From: Lytechinus pictus
Taxonomy: Eukaryota; Echinodermata; Echinoidea; Temnopleuroida; Toxopneustidae
NCBI RefSeq assembly: GCF_037042905.1
Contig: NC_087262.1
Coordinates: 25,671,001-25,735,000, forward strand
DNA length: 64,000 nucleotides
Reading direction: 5' to 3'
The notes under the pieces were generated by a model. The model saw only the letters and a list, made by a program, of their open reading frames with translations, searched no databases and was not told where the DNA came from. A program made the translations under genes and the position numbers. Shown one piece after another: positions 41,101 through 45,573 of the stretch (position 1 is the stretch's first letter; the number at the start of each line of letters is the position of its first letter).

Positions 41101-44100
41101 TAGTATACTAATACTAACCTCGCAATACGTACTAGACTACTAGTAGTATACTAATACTAACCTCGCAATACGTGTGAGTGATTTTGGCCAGGAATCAGGG
41201 TAATCACTGCTGAAAATTTGTCTGGCTTCATGACATCGGCATCATGGTGATATAATTCTGTGTATAATAAAAACTTAAACATTCCTCTGAAACAGCAGAT
41301 TTTCAGCCATGGTCCATACCACTCAGTGCTCCTAAATAATTTAATTGCCTGCCTGAGTCCTGACCAGTTTTAGAAATCTGAAGAAAAAATCTGCTGGAAT
41401 TGTGCCACTCACACGTATTAAGTATACTAACCCCGCACCACGAACCGCGTTTGGCAGTGGATTTCTAACTAGTGGGTCGCGCGTGCTTAGCCTGGAGGCG
41501 TCTGGGATCTCACTTCTTGGGTCCACAACACACGACTTCTATGGCTTGATTTTTCTGTGCGTGGCGGCATGTAATGAACCCTTGCCTTGGGTGGAATTGT
41601 ACAAAAACATTATTTCTAAAATAAAAACTTTTTAATTTTAATAGTAGTTATGCCAAAATGCATGATTCTAAGCTTATATCAGATCTGTATCTGTCATCTG
41701 ACCTGAATGCATCGTCAGAACAAGTACAGTTTCCAAACATGCTTACCTTGACTTTTGACTGGATCAAACAGCGTAGCCTGCAACATGCATCGGGAGCAAG
41801 TGAATGGGACCGTGCAGCTTGGAGTTTTTCAATAGTTAGTAGAGCAACACAACGAAGACTGTCGAGTGGACAAAATCGATCTTTCCAGTTCACAATTCAA
41901 TAAAAAACGGGCAAAATAACACAGTTCTGGTTCCCTTATAGTCTGAAGTTGTCGAAAACAGAATTCGGATGTCACATTACATGAAGAAAACGGTAAATTC
42001 GGAAGATATTGAAGAGGTCAGTAAGGTGATTCAGTGTATTATGCACAGAGGGATGATGAGCTCGATTATTGTGTGACGTCATTATTCTCGACTGTTTTCA
42101 CTGCGTGAACTGTCGGTCTGGGGGGGCGGCTGGGGGGCTTAGAATGGTCTCTAATAATTTCATTTCTTGCATTTCCACGACATCGATAAGACTTTTTAGT
42201 GACATATTTGTGTATAAAAAGACAAGACCTTTCCATTCATATATAATTTGTCTATAATCATCACTTTCGTGAATTTTCTTTGTGTGTATACTTTAAGGAC
42301 AAGCAGTCAAATGAGGGGTCTCTTCCCATTTGGGGGAGAGGCTGATGGGGGTTGGGGAGGGGGTGATATGGATGGAAGAAGGGCTGATGGGGGGGGGGGG
42401 GGGTTCTTAGGGAAGGAACATACCTCGAGTTAGCGCCATAGAATGAAGTGAACCACAGCAGACTTTTACAAACTGATATGACGCAAGGTGCTTTAGAATT
42501 CTGGAAAAAAAAAAAATTAACAAAAATTCTATTGAATTTAGACAACAAATTTCAGCAGTAATGATGAAATGTCAATTACTTCTGTACGAGATAAACTGCA
42601 GCAACTGATTGAAATACGGTATTCCCCTTCATCACACACCTTAAATTAGACCCCCCCCCCAGGCATACACCAGATTACTACCCCCCCCCCTCATTCCCAC
42701 GCGATATGCCATATTACACTAGTAAAACATCACATCATTCTTTGGGCTTATACATGGTTTTATAATTGTTTTTAAAACAAATCATAGATTAATAACTGCT
42801 TCAAGAATCGAGAAGAATTTCTTACCTTGGCCTTGGTTTGTTCTCAACATCCCCTGTTGCAAGGCCACACTGACCACGGTCATTCCGGCCCCATCCTAGA
42901 ACTTGACCCCTATCAGAGACAGCTAGGGTGTGGTCATCTCCACAGGCTACTTGCTTGATGACCACTGTTTCCAGTGCTGATACCTGAACTGTCAGACCAT
43001 CATGAAAAAAAAATCATATTCAACTAGGAAATAATTAATTTGTTTTCATTAATCAAGCAATTCATAATAATATAGTTGTTTAGAAGTAAATATGTGGACT
43101 GACTTAAGTGGATAAAACCAAGCACATACTCATCTGCTGTCCTCTGAATTTTCGATCAAACCAATAACATCTTTACAATCAAAGTTCTCCATGAATCAAA
43201 ATAAATATTCAAGTTCGTTTGAGCCTCCCTGCAGGAAGAAAAGTGAAATTCCAAATCATAATGATTTCATCATCGACAGTAACTTCAGGGCAATTTGGAC
43301 TTTACTCCGACGACAGGGCTTGCAGCGAAACAGAATTCTGATTTTAGTACTTCTAGCATTAAGCCAAACTTCAACATGATTTTTCTTTTTGAACTTTCAT
43401 ATTTAATGCAAGATTTGATTTGTTTGAAAATTGTGCCGTAGTCTGATCATGTAGTGAGTGGTGGGTTTATTTCTCTTCAATTGGTAATAATATCCAATTG
43501 AGTGCAGGACACATTTGGCAGTGATATTCGCTATATATTAAGCATGTTGGCATTATTATCATTATGACACTATTATGACTATATGTCATTTAATCTGATA
43601 TTCCTCATCCACATAAACATGGAGGCTATCTGCAACAAGAAATATATCACTGAACATGTGATTCAGACCCCCCCCCCCCCTTCAACAGGCCATTACCACA
43701 TTTGTGGCAACACAATTTCCATCAAATATGGGAAATGGGACTTGTATCTTTGCCCTCGTCCAATGTTTGTGCCAAATTTCATGAGCACTGGTAAAACTTA
43801 GGAAAGTAGTTCGATCTGTAAGATTTTTATTTGAGTTTTGCTGTGATACCAAGATTACCATGATTACCATGGCAACACAATATCTGTGGAAAATGTGTCT
43901 TGCACATACTAATAATAACAAAAATACATGCTTATATAGCTCATATTATACAACATCAACAGTATCTCTATGCGCTATACATACAGATAATTTAGTCTTA
44001 ATACCAGTTAGAACTATAATTTTTGAATAGAAAAATTAACAAACTAACATTATACATGTAATACACCTTTCATAAACAAAATAATTCAACATGGGAACAA

Positions 44101-44787
44101 GTATGTTTTGAACGATTTGAAGAAAGTGGAAGTACAAGTGATGGCCCTCAGTTAATCTATTCCACAGTACAAACGCTGCTGACTGAAGGCACAATCCCCA
44201 AACGAACATGTTTTAGACGTTGGTACAGTTAATAAATTCTGGCTAGAAGAGCATAACATTCTTTGTGGGACATATTCAGTAATCAGATCAGACAAATATA
44301 CTAATCAACGTTTTACATGCCTGATTATTAGAATCTTGAAAACAATTCTGTTTACATGTACCTCAAGACCGATTTTTGTGCCAGATATTAAGAAAATTGG
44401 TTAAAAAAATTAAGGAAGTAGTTACATGTACATCCACAATATTTGCAATTGACCGACCATCCAACCATATGCCAATTCCTACATACCTTAAACTTCATTT
44501 GGTGGCCAGGTATAAATACTGCACATAATAATTTCCATACCTGGTCTGAATTGGTTCCTATCCTGGCCCAGCTGACCTTTGTTATTGGCTCCACACATAT
44601 ACAATGTCCCATCCGCCATGACAATCCCTGTATGATGCTTCCCACAGCCGATGCTCTGGACACGCTGACCGGACAGGGTGGTAACTTCTTTGGCCACCTC
44701 TTGACGGGTCTGACCGCCACAATTACCGATGCCCAGCTGACCATCAATTGATGATCCCCAGGAGTATGTAGCAATTTTGCTGGCCAT
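1555..44787 (-). CDS. HERC4: HERC3/HERC4-type HECT E3 ubiquitin ligase, complete gene span (20 coding exons)
   Basis: A small HERC protein: an RCC1-like beta-propeller fused to a HECT domain that accepts ubiquitin from an E2 on a cysteine and passes it to substrate. The 20 exons listed separately join in frame to 3165 nt (1054 residues plus stop), close to the roughly 1050-1060 residues of vertebrate HERC3/HERC4. Seven blades are visible, each with a WG/FG-x-GQLG turn and a CG-x-x-H turn (residues 1-390). A middle region (391-679) aligns with the HERC4 spacer, and the HECT domain occupies about 720-1054. HECT landmarks include VGEDAVDAGGVRKEFF, the C-lobe HTCFNLLDLP with catalytic Cys about residue 1022, and a C-terminus ending GFTLA. 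Every junction has GT-AG borders and matching phase. The choice between HERC3 and HERC4 is open because invertebrates often have one pro-orthologue. Intron 11 hosts two opposite-strand genes. Confidence 0.93.
2162..2388. mobile_element. Tc1/mariner-type MITE, copy 1
   Basis: A 227-bp element with inverted ends GCTCAAAGGTTAGGGAACCC / GGGGTTCACTTACGTTTGAC. It shares its interior (AATATCTAAAACATGGCA, GTAGACAACAACACTACA) with copies at 4272-4490 and 35693-35914. Terminal bases are degraded relative to the better copies. Confidence 0.75.
2941..3043 (-). CDS. HERC4: HERC exon 19, HECT domain
   Basis: Encodes residues 952-985, with VEYKGQYYKHHPTVKLFWQV. Acceptor ttccag, donor TTAG|gtgagt. Confidence 0.92.
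3148..3728. mobile_element. TTAA-flanked foldback MITE
   Basis: A palindromic element whose left end follows TTAA at 3144-3147 (AGGAAAATGAAACTCTTGG). The arms are nearly perfect near the centre: AGATCCTCCCATTGGCAATG at about 3290 pairs with CATTGCCAATGGGAGGATCT at about 3571. The right boundary is approximate. Confidence 0.65.
4272..4490. mobile_element. Tc1/mariner-type MITE, copy 2
   Basis: Same family as 2162-2388. Starts CAGTTGTGCTCAAAAGTTAG after a TA and ends TTTTTGGCACCACTG. The terminal sequence and TA insertion preference fit a Tc1/mariner-mobilised element. Confidence 0.8.
4585..4768 (-). CDS. HERC4: HERC exon 18, HECT domain
   Basis: Encodes residues 890-951, with DYIDAYVDYVLNKSV and DENYDWDELEK. 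Acceptor tcacag, donor AAG|gtcaga. A broken copy of its 5' part lies about 190 bp upstream in gene sense. Confidence 0.92.
4889..4963 (-). pseudogene. Broken duplicate of HERC exon 18 start
   Basis: Repeats the acceptor and first about 60 nt of exon 18 in the same orientation. The first full codon after the acceptor is CAA in the real exon but TAA here, so inclusion would terminate the protein. The remainder still reads DYIDAYADYILSKSVEPEF. Confidence 0.85.
5766..6440 (+). pseudogene. N-terminal leader ORF of the recombinase element
   Basis: A 224-residue open frame, Ser/Pro/Thr-rich with no recognised fold (starts MTGNEPGQAPSRAAPEP). The frame extends upstream in a basic stretch (KRRKTAAEPAQTRSRAKRG) before an in-frame TGA. 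It overlaps the recombinase frame, so a frameshift lies near 6290-6440. Confidence 0.45.
6295..6705 (+). pseudogene. Truncated tyrosine recombinase (core-binding domain)
   Basis: Translation in this frame gives QALAPGSLRA, a TAA at 6328-6330 where a Tyr codon would be expected, then QTAVDSFQVFRIN, VVAFIAHLS, WLDPTKHFLIKKMQEGKKR, RRPITWDLLGKL and AAFLLAFFG before a stop. This is the helical SAM-like N-terminal half of the XerC/D-type recombinases encoded by metazoan transposons. The catalytic half that normally continues after the LAFFG helix is gone. Confidence 0.7.
6770..7110. repeat. Three tandem units of about 115 bp inside the recombinase element
   Basis: Each unit contains a version of GGGAGCACATTTGT, TTCATCTAAGCATGTAAGC, AATAATACAATAA and AGCCAGTCAGCTAATTA. 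Unit starts are near 6770, 6895 and 6996. They sit between the recombinase and hydrolase remnants. Confidence 0.7.
7195..7773 (+). pseudogene. SGNH/GDSL-hydrolase-like domain remnant
   Basis: Reads IVGDSLVRRAKERA (block I with the nucleophile Ser), an in-frame TGA, then RWHGQHGATLQDLP, AIIHIGSNDIG (block III Asn) and ILPRLFYYG. After a frameshift near 7545 it continues with ALDGVRKSLNKYARKKLARM. The C-terminal Asp-x-x-His block is not preserved (GSDILIES in its place). Two breaks and the missing catalytic pair indicate a dead copy. Confidence 0.65.
7774..8624. other. Intron 17 segment without recognisable genes
   Basis: AT-rich DNA following the recombinase element. An AATAATAATAATTAAAAAA tract near 7963-7985 may be its 3' boundary. 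No ORF with family resemblance. Confidence 0.4.
8868..9043 (+). CDS. Short acidic ORF in the left arm of the foldback
   Basis: Reads from about KLHLHAKPVARVRFLH through EYFDHEMKENPEIYLDLDFQ and DDYEDEENDD to SRKTK then stop. The same frame is in the right arm (10200-10391, complement) with small indels. Function unknown; it may be a captured exon or a chance frame kept by arm gene conversion. Confidence 0.3.
10200..10391 (-). CDS. Short acidic ORF in the right arm of the foldback
   Basis: 63 residues from an ATG, reading MKLHLHAKPIARVRFLH, MKENPEFYLVFLDLDFHIDD and EDEENDDEVSSSRKTK. It is the mirror copy of the left-arm frame, with three extra residues in the middle. Not recognised. Confidence 0.3.
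   Translation of the reverse strand: MKLHLHAKPIARVRFLHIVTEYFDPEMKENPEFYLVFLDLDFHIDDYEDEENDDEVSSSRKTK
10577..11630. other. Intron 17 remainder, no gene seen
   Basis: AT-rich DNA with T-runs near 10855-10890 and overlapping short ORFs around 10913-11153 that show no family signature. Confidence 0.4.
11631..11831 (-). CDS. HERC4: HERC exon 17, HECT N-lobe
   Basis: Encodes residues 823-889, with TTLEDLSKLEPQV and DLIPNGGDTEVTVNNR. Acceptor tctccag, donor TAG|gtgtgt (a weaker donor, but phase-correct). Confidence 0.92.
11832..12590. other. HERC intron 16, no element recognised
   Basis: Plain AT-rich intron sequence; no inverted ends or ORFs of note. Confidence 0.4.
12591..12709 (-). CDS. HERC4: HERC exon 16, HECT N-lobe
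   Basis: Encodes residues 784-822, with LVGLVCGLAIYN and FPLALYKKLLG, both HECT hallmarks. Acceptor tttcag, donor AAG|gtaaga. Confidence 0.94.
12950..13045 (-). CDS. HERC4: HERC exon 15, HECT N-lobe
   Basis: Encodes residues 752-783, with EFFMLIMREILDPKYGMF. Acceptor ccctcccag, donor AAA|gtaagc. Confidence 0.93.
13287..13500 (-). mobile_element. SINE-like repeat, copy 1
   Basis: Contains GGTTATTTGATATAGCGCAT, GACAAAGCGCTGTGCACACA, GAATGGTCAGCTTAGT and GCAATTCATTATCCTTTTAAG. The same ordered blocks recur at about 30910-31130. The orientation is a guess from a fragment near 43905 that runs the other way. Confidence 0.55.
13661..13876 (-). CDS. HERC4: HERC exon 14, HECT N-lobe start
   Basis: Encodes residues 680-751, with NPCLVICIHRKNIV and FVGEDAVDAGGVRK. 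Acceptor ttgcag, donor AAG|gtaaga. A partial duplicate lies about 40 bp 5' of it at 13918-13977. Confidence 0.94.
13918..13977 (-). pseudogene. Partial duplicate of HERC exon 14
   Basis: Reads DAVNPGLVMCIHQKYI in the same strand, matching DPVNPCLVICIHRKNI of exon 14 about 100-150 bp away. It directly abuts the ATC microsatellite at 13979 and is not bounded by usable splice sites. Confidence 0.8.
13979..14155. repeat. ATC/GAT trinucleotide microsatellite
   Basis: Nearly uninterrupted CAT/ATC repeats of about 175 bp in HERC intron 13. All long ORFs over it (poly-Met, poly-His, poly-Asp, poly-Ile) are artefacts. Confidence 0.97.
14204..14299 (-). CDS. HERC4: HERC exon 13, pre-HECT
   Basis: Encodes residues 648-679, with CDYPFIFDTNTKTQLLHIDA, just upstream of the HECT domain. 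Acceptor cttgcag, donor AAG|gtatgg. Confidence 0.92.
14300..15197. other. HERC intron 12, no element recognised
   Basis: AT-rich; the 88-codon plus-strand frame at 14824-15090 shows no known domain and no coding bias. Confidence 0.4.
15198..15317 (-). CDS. HERC4: HERC exon 12, spacer region
   Basis: Encodes residues 608-647, with FYIPDISKYIDVQEHF, like the HERC4 KFYIHEVQELIDI segment. The donor was placed after GGT (gtaagt), because only that choice keeps phase 0 with exon 13. Confidence 0.9.
15391..15650 (+). mobile_element. tRNA-derived SINE
   Basis: Head resembles a tRNA gene (A box TGGTCTAGTGATTA, degenerate B box GGTTTTAAACTC about 40 bp later), followed by a body with GGTGAATGGGTACCTGG, GGAATTTATTCCTTGAA and GTTAAGCACTATATAG, and an ATC-rich tail. 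Body blocks recur in the copy at 26930-27145. It sits just after a G(14) tract. Confidence 0.7.
15651..16318. other. HERC intron 11 segment, no gene seen
   Basis: Very AT-rich with A- and T-runs. No ORF or element boundary recognised. Confidence 0.4.
16319..17370. mobile_element. Left arm of a 5-kb inverted repeat
   Basis: Pairs with 20210-21254. Outer end GGTCTGTTAGCG, then GTGGACACGGTGGACAAA, CCAGACCTTTGTTTATG and GGCTGCAGGAACAGTG, all mirrored in the right arm. Inside are four degenerate tandem units of about 160-170 bp, each with TTGCCATGGTAAC (16747, 16907, 17069, 17239) and CATGAAATTTGGCACACACA. Confidence 0.85.
17378..17948. mobile_element. TTAA-flanked MITE (AGGGGAATCC family)
   Basis: 571 bp bounded by TTAA at 17374-17377 and 17949-17952, with ends AGGGGAATCC / GGATTCCCCT and palindromic subterminal sequence. 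Related sequence occurs at about 53400-53754 and as a fragment near 47350-47410. It was inserted at the inner edge of the left arm. Confidence 0.8.
17953..19727. other. Spacer of the 5-kb inverted repeat, no gene
   Basis: Contains several G- and C-runs (about 18010, 18140, 18230, 18450, 19520, 19555, 19621) and AT-rich DNA. No coding signal recognised; the minus-strand frame at 18662-18847 has no family resemblance. Confidence 0.4.
19728..20065. repeat. Tandem duplication, two 169-bp units
   Basis: Two nearly identical direct copies (19728-19896 and 19897-20065), each running from GGTATGGGGAGGGGTGCACA to CAGCCTATGCCCTTGAGGGG. The high identity suggests a recent event. Confidence 0.95.
20210..21254. 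mobile_element. Right arm of the 5-kb inverted repeat
   Basis: Inverted copy of 16319-17370 with the same internal units (GTTACCATGGCAA near 20329, 20495, 20655 and 20811). Ends CGCTAACAGACCAGACTA, the complement of the left outer end. Confidence 0.85.
21385..21520. mobile_element. Small hairpin MITE, GTTTCAT-end family
   Basis: Inverted arms TTTTGTCAGTGATTTCA / TGAAATCACTGACAAAAT with outer GGGGAATGTTTCAT / ATGAAACACTCCC. The loop is about 60 bp. Confidence 0.8.
21840..22207 (+). promoter_or_regulatory. Leader region and non-coding exon of nested gene A
   Basis: Inferred from duplication: blocks GTGGCAAAAGGAACTTTAAA, ATCATCTGTGACA, CTTTTCAAAA and TTTCAAGAAG-x-ACTAAG recur in the same order upstream of nested gene B (25320-25711). 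Both copies end at the same splice donor, T|GTAAGTATA (22208 here). The transcription start is not located. Confidence 0.5.
22340..22456. repeat. ATC microsatellite
   Basis: CAT/ATC repeats with some CAC interruptions, inside the proposed intron of nested gene A. The overlapping Ser-rich ORF is an artefact. Confidence 0.95.
22649..23299 (+). CDS. Nested gene A: acidic protein with N-terminal lipidation-type motif
   Basis: 216 residues starting MGSGSSKG. After removal of Met, Gly-2 with Ser at position 6 and Lys at 7 fits an N-myristoylation signal, suggesting membrane attachment (inference). Residues 31-80 are Ser/Asn-rich, 88-122 almost entirely Asp/Glu, 125-155 more hydrophobic with Val/Ile, and the C-terminus acidic (ends DDFLRF). 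There is no transmembrane segment. An acceptor (atctttcag) at 22621 begins the exon and pairs with the leader donor at 22207. AATAAA at 23821 could end the transcript. The gene is inside HERC intron 11 on the opposite strand. No family recognised; the start resembles glutamate-rich MGC/MGS-start proteins only in general character. Confidence 0.65.
   Translation: MGSGSSKGVTFITVKSTPIGQGDGSFGLLLVRSSSRNGSTSGENDNLREEDVSSINRNSGQNDNNVRDESRSLQEWQEDQGSLDHELQDEIENGIGDEEDEIEDEEDEEKYLESNDDDDIDEPAQTLVVHQETVLHYGNNATIIQRETIVIRSRAEFTPAQESQEELNETNDEEYMREHWIDNILHNPEDSHSSGSGSDIDTGNQIFNNSDDFLRF
23821..23826 (+). terminator. Candidate polyadenylation signal of nested gene A
   Basis: AATAAA about 520 bp after the stop codon at 23299; the first good match downstream on this strand. 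Confidence 0.45.
23827..24360. other. Between nested gene A and a hairpin MITE
   Basis: No coding signal. A purine-rich stretch with repeated GAGAGG and GGCTCGAG lies at about 24100-24200. Confidence 0.35.
24361..24540. mobile_element. Hairpin MITE, GTTTCAT-end family
   Basis: Long perfect-like arms: TAAGAGCGACTTTAAGAACG with TCGTTCTTAAAGTTGCTCTT, and outer AGCCGTTTCAT / ATGAAACACCC. Confidence 0.8.
24917..25096. mobile_element. Small MITE with CTTGCACCCAGTAA ends
   Basis: 180 bp with ends CTTGCACCCAGTAA / CTTACTGGGTGCGAG. The interior has a second palindrome, ACCTGTCATCTACT / AGTAGATGACAGGT. Confidence 0.65.
25320..25711 (+). promoter_or_regulatory. Leader region and non-coding exon of nested gene B
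   Basis: Paralogous to 21840-22207: GTGGTAAAAGAAAATTTT, CAGTCATCTGTGACAT, GTGCTTTTCAAA and TTTCAAGAAGCAT, ending at donor T|GTAAGTATA (25712). The inferred intron to the acceptor at 27213 is 1.5 kb and contains a MITE and a SINE that gene A lacks. Confidence 0.5.
26237..26626. mobile_element. TTAA-flanked MITE (AGGTGCACAATCC family)
   Basis: 390 bp between TTAA at 26233-26236 and 26627-26630, with ends AGGTGCACAATCC / GGATTGTGCACC. It contains a TATATAAAAG box at about 26535. The overlapping 100-codon and 74-codon ORFs are element sequence. Confidence 0.8.
26930..27145 (+). mobile_element. tRNA-derived SINE, second copy
   Basis: B-box-like GGTTCAAATC at 26991, then GAGGTGAATGAGTTCCC, AGGATTAATTCCTTGAATGC and GAGCTAAAGCCATTATA, the same ordered body blocks as 15391-15650. 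Confidence 0.7.
27257..27946 (+). CDS. Nested gene B: acidic protein with N-terminal MGCSSS motif and internal repeats
   Basis: 229 residues starting MGCSSSSSN. Gly-2/Cys-3/Ser-6 fits dual myristoylation and palmitoylation (inference). Residues 43-92 are Glu/Asp/Arg-rich and probably helical or disordered. Residues 116-175 hold four short repeats of the form T-D/N-x-x-x-E-L/V-x-K/E-T-F: NTDPDAEELLKTF, NTDEGELLETF, TNPNAEVRKTF and TDTGELRKTF. The exon begins after acceptor ttcctccag at 27213. It is the second of two tandem genes inside HERC intron 11, both opposite to HERC. The start recalls MGCSSS-start glutamate-rich proteins such as vertebrate ERICH5, but no further alignment is visible to me. 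Confidence 0.65.
   Translation: MGCSSSSSNTAFEQIPPEPQTPMRAAQRQGEAEMNLMTSPEEQSIQEDRHEREERAEDEGREEGNTEPKKDEGMEDGKESMKRLDVDNDKEEFTTTYFIKSNNKEVEEAMKSFFERNTDPDAEELLKTFMKERGNTDEGELLETFLKQDTNPNAEVRKTFTAQSTDTGELRKTFTTKSIVQQTTGNQILTLESRSINVVSTKEERWEGPIITEIHVDEYDLLNKTAETE
27947..28628. other. Downstream of nested gene B
   Basis: Probably its 3' UTR followed by intron DNA. No clear polyadenylation hexamer or further ORF. Confidence 0.35.
28629..28828. mobile_element. Hairpin MITE (ATTTAAGT...ACTTAAAT family), copy 1
   Basis: Ends GGGGGGTGTATCACACAAAT / ATCTTTGTGAGACACCCCCC with inner AAATTTAAGTATGAC / GTCATACTTAAAT. It shares interior blocks (CCAATGCGGTCATGCCTTTTA) with 34364-34580. It lies 27 bp from HERC exon 11, so it abuts a splice donor. 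Confidence 0.8.
28856..29019 (-). CDS. HERC4: HERC exon 11, spacer region
   Basis: Encodes residues 553-607, with HWWSKLQPRHLNRIL and ICMRVLDKLSK. Donor AAG|gtaagc. The following intron is 13.5 kb and contains the two nested genes. Confidence 0.91.
29020..30472. other. HERC intron 10, no element recognised
   Basis: AT-rich DNA; no inverted ends or coding resemblance seen. Confidence 0.4.
30473..30668 (-). CDS. HERC4: HERC exon 10, spacer region
   Basis: Encodes residues 488-552, with LPESPPDVEALRLYLLLMEC, matching the conserved PDVEALR-Y segment of small HERCs. Acceptor tttacag, donor CTAG|gtgag. Confidence 0.92.
30910..31130 (-). mobile_element. SINE-like repeat, copy 2
   Basis: Same block order as 13287-13500: GGTCATTTGATATAG, CACTGCATGCGCACACTACT, TCGGAATGATCAGCTTTG and GCGATTCATTGTCCTCTTAG. 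Confidence 0.55.
31233..31338 (-). CDS. HERC4: HERC exon 9, spacer region
   Basis: Encodes residues 452-487, with GVDLDTARTAFQHLADK. Acceptor gatacag, donor ATA|gtaagt. Degenerate copies of its acceptor region occur further 5' in the gene, at about 31465-31795. Confidence 0.9.
31465..31800 (-). repeat. Degenerate copies of the HERC exon 9 acceptor region
   Basis: CTCAGCAATAATGA followed by (A/T)CA(C/T)TGTTCCTGTATCAA recurs near 31470, 31633 and 31762, copying 31320-31348 (the exon 9 5' end plus branch region). Intervening A-rich segments with TTTGTATGCAAG also repeat, giving units of about 130-165 bp. Confidence 0.7.
31827..32011 (-). CDS. HERC4: HERC exon 8, spacer region
   Basis: Encodes residues 391-451. 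The stretch VFSSAACLNASFL corresponds to the HERC4 spacer motif that follows the propeller. Donor GC|gtgagt. Confidence 0.9.
32822..33056 (-). CDS. HERC4: HERC exon 7, last RCC1 blade
   Basis: Encodes residues 312-390, with FGQGIHGQLGQN and AGGHHCFCTV, closing the propeller. Acceptor tttgcag, donor GAA|gtgagt. Confidence 0.92.
33415..33978. mobile_element. Tc1-like MITE
   Basis: 564 bp flanked by TA on both sides. Ends CACTTGAGGCCAGTAGTTTA / TAAACTTTTGGCCTCAAATG resemble Tc1-family termini. No transposase ORF. Confidence 0.8.
34364..34580. mobile_element. Hairpin MITE, copy 2 of the 28629 family
   Basis: GGGGGTGTTTCACGACGAGT to AATCTTTGTGAAAACCCCCC, with interior TACCAATGCAGTGATGCC. It lies 22 bp from HERC exon 6, again next to a splice donor. 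Confidence 0.75.
34602..34732 (-). CDS. HERC4: HERC exon 6, RCC1 blade
   Basis: Encodes residues 269-311, with FGQGSEGQLGHG and LTCGK. Acceptor tcccag, donor AAA|gtaagt. Confidence 0.92.
34765..35150. mobile_element. Partial TTAA-family MITE
   Basis: Begins TTAAAGGTACAGTCCACCAA, like the GGTCAAGTCCACC end of 57081-57688. The right end is not clear. Confidence 0.45.
35543..35634 (-). CDS. HERC4: HERC exon 5, RCC1 half blade
   Basis: Encodes residues 238-268, with IACGQEHTAMLTA. Acceptor attgtag, donor GCA|gtaaga. Phase 1 in, phase 0 out. Confidence 0.9.
35693..35914. mobile_element. Tc1/mariner-type MITE, copy 3
   Basis: Best-preserved end of the family: TA then CAGTGGTGCTAAAAAG, and GGTTCACTAACTTTTTAGCA at the other end. 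Inverted relative to the copies at 2162 and 4272. Confidence 0.85.
35915..37185. other. HERC intron 4, partly GC-richer, no gene
   Basis: A CpG-rich block at about 36100-36700 contains several ACGTAC/GACGTC motifs and GTGGACGT pieces in both orientations. It may be an element with GTTCACT ends but I could not define borders. Poly(C) at about 36724. Confidence 0.35.
37186..37410 (-). CDS. HERC4: HERC exon 4, two RCC1 blades
   Basis: Encodes residues 163-237, with WGDNTYGQLGIG, SCGGYHSFAL and WGKNDVGQLGLG. Acceptor caacag, donor GAAA|gtaagt. Confidence 0.93.
37411..39120. other. HERC intron 3, left part
   Basis: Contains an array of TTTGGTCTAC / CATTTAGGCTAC motifs at about 38000-38150 (degenerate minisatellite). 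The rest is AT-rich without coding resemblance. Confidence 0.4.
39127..39205 (+). mobile_element. tRNA-like SINE head
   Basis: A perfect B-box-type GGTTCGAAACTC preceded by an A-box-like TGGTCTGTGGCC and followed by a T(9) run, the layout of a tRNA-derived Pol III unit. The cloverleaf is not convincing, so it is not called as a tRNA gene. Confidence 0.5.
39393..39724. mobile_element. TTAA-type MITE (GTCAAGTCCAC family)
   Basis: Left end AAGTCAAGTCCACA after TTAA; right end GTGGACTTCTCCTTTA, where the expected TTAA is degraded. Confidence 0.6.
40691..40848. repeat. Near-perfect 158-bp palindrome
   Basis: TACCTCAAGTGATGTTTGTG pairs with CGAACATCACTTGAGGTA, and CCACTCCACTTCACTAC with GTAGTGAAGTGGAG. 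The centre is GC-rich, near GTACATGTAC. Confidence 0.85.
40971..41594. mobile_element. Foldback element with GC-rich arms
   Basis: Outer ends CCACCCAAGGGTTCATTACA / TGTAATGAACCCTTG. Inner arms include GCGCGACCCACTAGTTAGAA / TTCTAACTAGTGGGTCGCGC. It carries two direct copies of TACTAATACTAACCTCGCAA; a third copy lies at about 45762. Confidence 0.8.
41595..42423. other. HERC intron 3, right part
   Basis: Open on both strands at 41648-41903 but without splice context or family resemblance. A G-rich block with runs up to about G(14) lies at 42330-42400. Confidence 0.35.
42424..42500 (-). CDS. HERC4: HERC exon 3, short RCC1 exon
   Basis: A 77-nt exon encoding about residues 137-162, with VCCGSLHSMALTR. 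It was found because exons 2 and 4 are out of phase without it; including it restores the frame exactly. Acceptor is a T-run followed by ccag; donor is CGAG|gtatg. Confidence 0.88.
42826..42988 (-). CDS. HERC4: HERC exon 2, RCC1 blade
   Basis: Encodes residues 83-136, with ACGDDHTLAV and WGRNDRGQCGLA. Acceptor ctgacag, donor AAG|gtaag. Phase 1 in, phase 2 out. Confidence 0.92.
43683..43905. mobile_element. Fragment of the 16-21 kb inverted-repeat family
   Basis: Shares TTTGTGCCAAATTTCATGAG and TTACCATGGCAACACAAT with the 160-bp units of 16319-21254. A second piece is at about 44355-44428. Between them is unrelated sequence containing a SINE-like TATGCGCTATACAT. Confidence 0.65.
44541..44787 (-). 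CDS. HERC4: HERC exon 1 (start codon)
   Basis: Encodes residues 1-82. ATG lies at 44787-44785, preceded by 29 nt of untranslated sequence and an acceptor (ttcacag) at 44818-44817. It contains blade turns WGSSIDGQLGIG and CGANNKGQLGQD plus GCGKHHTGIV. The donor is G|gtatg, phase 1. Confidence 0.92.
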
Positions 44788-44816
44788 TGCCTATGAAGGA
44801 GCACCCTCTAATGCAG
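44788..44816 (-). other. HERC4: 5' UTR part of HERC coding exon 1
   Basis: 29 nt between the acceptor (ttcacag) and the ATG. Confidence 0.65.
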
Positions 44817-45573
44817 CTGTGAACAAGAATAATAAGAAAAATTACTGCAGTGTGACGAACAATTCCTACTCAATTTTTTTTTACACAGGCAGCAGTTAAT
44901 CTCTAAATAAAAAACCCACAACTGTTTGGAATTTTGGAGATATATTCGCTTTTATTTCATATTATCCTATAATAATATGAACATATTTTAGAAATTGAGG
45001 CACAAGAAATACTATTTTTGCATGATAAATAGAGTGCATAACTAGACAGTAATAACAGTCGTTTCTGGGGATTAACTTAACAATTTCTGATATTTTACTA
45101 TCATCCCCATTCACCGACGGTACTAGTGTGTTAGTGCAAGCCTGCATGTGTAATCATTTCTCCCAATTTGGGCGACCGGGTTTTGTCTAGACTTTTATCT
45201 ATTTTTTTATTCTATATGACATTATATTATCTTGAACGAAGGCCCACTATTTTCGTTAGACTCTAATCTTTCTTTTGATATTATACATATTGCAAGAAAA
45301 TATTGAAAATCTACGTTACCGATGATTTATTCCTATTTTTTTTTCTGCCGGAGAGGAAAAATGGCAGCCATGTGTTGCTGCCCTCTATGTTCAATGAGTT
45401 GTGCTTTTATCAAGGCTTTCTGATTAGAATTTTCCATATCCTGGCCAATCAATCCGAGCGACAAGTTACGAACGTACACACAAGTACAAGCGCAAAGCAG
45501 CGGCACAAATCGCAATATATAGCGACTGGTAAATACGTCTGTAGGGATGATGTCATCCAAGATGGCAACTTAC

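Noticed and set aside
41648..41903. ORFs open on both strands
   Set aside because: No splice context; the HERC frame needs exon 3 at 42424-42500 instead, which completes the protein.
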